From Bacteroidota bacterium (GTDB taxonomy: Bacteria > Bacteroidota > Bacteroidia > Bacteroidales > Cfx3-03), in the NCBI GenBank assembly GCA_030706265.1, contig JAUZOX010000116.1:1-7619 (forward strand): a stretch of DNA of 7,619 nucleotides, given 5' to 3'. Numbering within the stretch: position 1 is the first letter of the stretch; the number at the start of each line of letters is the position of its first letter. A program made the position numbers and the translations under genes. Of the stretch, positions 6,419 to 7,619 are shown piece by piece. Below the pieces are notes generated by a model. It did not search any database. It was not told where the DNA came from and saw only the letters and a program-made list of their open reading frames with translations.

Positions 6419-7619
6419 TTATTTTAGACCGTTTTCATATCGACGGTATTTTTCCCATAATAGTCTTCCGGTGATTGGAATCGAGGTTGCGACTTTATTT
6501 GTTGCGATCTCGATATTTCCCATCATCTGATAATTTTGAGGACGGATTTCAGCGAAGTAGAGGTATTCATCACGTACGTATTCATCGCCCCCTCCGTGTC
6601 CCGTTCCGGTTGTACCGTCAACACGACCTGCAAACCGGCCATTATTGACCGTACCCAATACCACATCACAATAAGTATTGGCAAAGGGAATCATGTCACT
6701 GAATTTTATACCATAGCGCTTACTTTCATAGGCAATCCACAAACCCTCGCAGTCATATGCAAAATGGTTGGTGTCCTCCATCCCCCGGGGTAAAGCGTAA
6801 GCCCAGGTCCTGCATTCAGTTCCTGCGGCAGAAACATTGGGTCGGCAACTGGCAAAGAACCATTGAATGTTTGGCTTGACGATTGCATCATATTTTGCTA
6901 CCCTTGAAGGATCGTCGCCAAGAAGAACATGGCATTCTGTTAACCGCACAAATCCGTCCGTCAGAAGCCATGCCTGATTCCAGGGCGCAGGTTCGTTGGC
7001 CTTGTAGGTATTCGGAGCACCCGGGAAATAATAATGATTGCTTTCACCGGTACGGATGAAATGGGGTATAATCCAGTTGTCCATCACATAATCGCCTTCC
7101 TTGATATATTTCAAAGCCCTTTCCTTGTATGTGCTACCAAATCCATCGGGATCTCCGATTGCAACCTTGTTATTCCAGATAGCCGGATTTCGAAGGATGA
7201 GTTTTGCACAGTAGGCGATGTGTCCAAGGACCGATCCTTGTTCCACCCCAGCTCCGGCTGGTTTGGAAGTACCGCTTGGCCAAACGGGTTCTATTTTTCC
7301 GGTCCAGACAGTGAGCTGGCCTCCTTTGGAAGCGGGTGCTAAATCATTTCGGCCGGCCAGGGCGGCATCGCAAAAATAAATCATACGGTCAAGAATGGCC
7401 ATGTCATTGCTGGCTTCATACATTAATCCGCATGCTTCCAGCGCCTTGCCTGCATACCCAAAGACCCAGACGTTACCGCTTTCCTTTTCCGGAAGCGATA
7501 CTTTCTGCTGCACATAATTTTTAAAAGCATCAATTTCTCTTTGGGTCACAGGTCCCGAAAGACTTTCGACCACCATATCCTGTGCTTGTGCTGAAAAAGT
7601 TAAACCCGCACACATTGCC
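6419..7619 (-). CDS. Stand-alone putative alpha/alpha-toroid protein of unknown function, paralog of the multidomain protein's N-terminus (5' end cut by right window edge)
   Basis: The reading frame is open from the window edge to TAA at 6421-6419. The in-frame ATG at 7615-7613 sits inside the hydrophobic part of a signal peptide (AMCAGLTFSAQA, cleavage near SAQA-Q) and lacks a basic n-region, so the true start is probably outside the window. The mature part is about 386 residues and consists only of the module also found at residues 36-421 of the downstream 1270-residue protein. It keeps the conserved SNHYYFPG, NEPAPWNQAW, NHFAYD-x-EGLW, FAGRVDGTTGTG and RDEY motifs. It lacks the beta-helix, FN3, LamG-like and T9SS domains and is therefore probably periplasmic. 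The His/Asn/Tyr-rich motifs recall alginate-lyase-type toroids, but I do not recognise the family and assign no activity. The clean stop at the module boundary and gapless conservation argue for a functional gene, not a fragment. Confidence 0.85.
   Translation of the reverse strand, partial: AMCAGLTFSAQAQDMVVESLSGPVTQREIDAFKNYVQQKVSLPEKESGNVWVFGYAGKALEACGLMYEASNDMAILDRMIYFCDAALAGRNDLAPASKGGQLTVWTGKIEPVWPSGTSKPAGAGVEQGSVLGHIAYCAKLILRNPAIWNNKVAIGDPDGFGSTYKERALKYIKEGDYVMDNWIIPHFIRTGESNHYYFPGAPNTYKANEPAPWNQAWLLTDGFVRLTECHVLLGDDPSRVAKYDAIVKPNIQWFFASCRPNVSAAGTECRTWAYALPRGMEDTNHFAYDCEGLWIAYESKRYGIKFSDMIPFANTYCDVVLGTVNNGRFAGRVDGTTGTGHGGGDEYVRDEYLYFAEIRPQNYQMMGNIEIATNKVATSIPITGRLLWEKYRRYENGLK
6425..7582 (-). 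repeat. Tandem duplicated toroid module, stand-alone copy
   Basis: This is the partner of the copy at 5007-6164 in the same orientation, with starts 1418 bp apart. The stand-alone gene ends only one codon after the last aligned residue, so it defines the boundary of the toroid module in the longer protein. Copy-specific changes include extra cysteines here (the C in YDCEGLW, NTYCDV and SCRPN) where the long protein has A, F and L. Confidence 0.9.

Noticed and set aside
7613..7615. ATG at 7615 as the true start of the stand-alone toroid gene
   Set aside because: It falls inside the hydrophobic signal-peptide segment with no basic residues before the cleavage site, and the frame is still open to the window edge.
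6419..7619. Stand-alone toroid as a truncated pseudogene of the larger protein
   Set aside because: It has its own signal peptide, a gapless alignment over 386 residues, mostly synonymous local DNA changes, and a stop exactly at the module boundary. These fit a working gene better than a remnant.

Overview
The window carries four genes, all on the minus strand. They read from right to left as (1) a free-standing putative alpha/alpha-toroid protein cut by the right edge, (2) a 1270-residue multidomain secreted protein that starts with a second copy of that toroid, (3) a GH36 alpha-galactosidase, and (4) the first 50 codons of a sialate-O-acetylesterase-like protein cut by the left edge. No RNA gene, transposon, CRISPR array or clear origin was seen.

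The organism is most likely a member of the Bacteroidetes (Bacteroidota). The large protein ends in a type A sorting domain of the type IX secretion system (T9SS), which is restricted to that phylum. Starts have A/T-rich leaders instead of Shine-Dalgarno sequences, and every protein has a Sec signal peptide, as is typical of glycan-foraging members of the phylum. The genus cannot be read from the sequence; a T9SS-bearing environmental lineage is a reasonable guess.

Layout by plus-strand coordinates: 1-151 is the 5' end of the esterase; 152-269 is a short gap; 270-2444 is the GH36 alpha-galactosidase; 2457-6269 is the toroid/beta-helix/FN3/LamG-like/T9SS protein, 12 bp upstream of GH36 in reading direction; 6270-6418 is a 149-bp gap; 6419-7619 is the stand-alone toroid. 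The 386-residue toroid (5007-6164 and 6425-7582) is a tandem duplication. It aligns without gaps at about 72% amino-acid identity by hand count, and the short copy stops almost exactly where the module ends in the long one.

The genes look like part of a polysaccharide utilisation locus. In the likely scheme, inferred and not shown, the T9SS protein is exported to the cell surface and attacks or binds a polymer. The stand-alone toroid, GH36 and esterase lack a sorting domain in the visible sequence and would then act in the periplasm on imported oligosaccharides, removing alpha-galactosyl and O-acetyl groups. The toroid and the beta-helix match no family I can name with confidence, and they are the most promising parts of the window for a new carbohydrate-active activity. 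No SusC/SusD pair, sulfatase or regulator lies inside the window to indicate the substrate.
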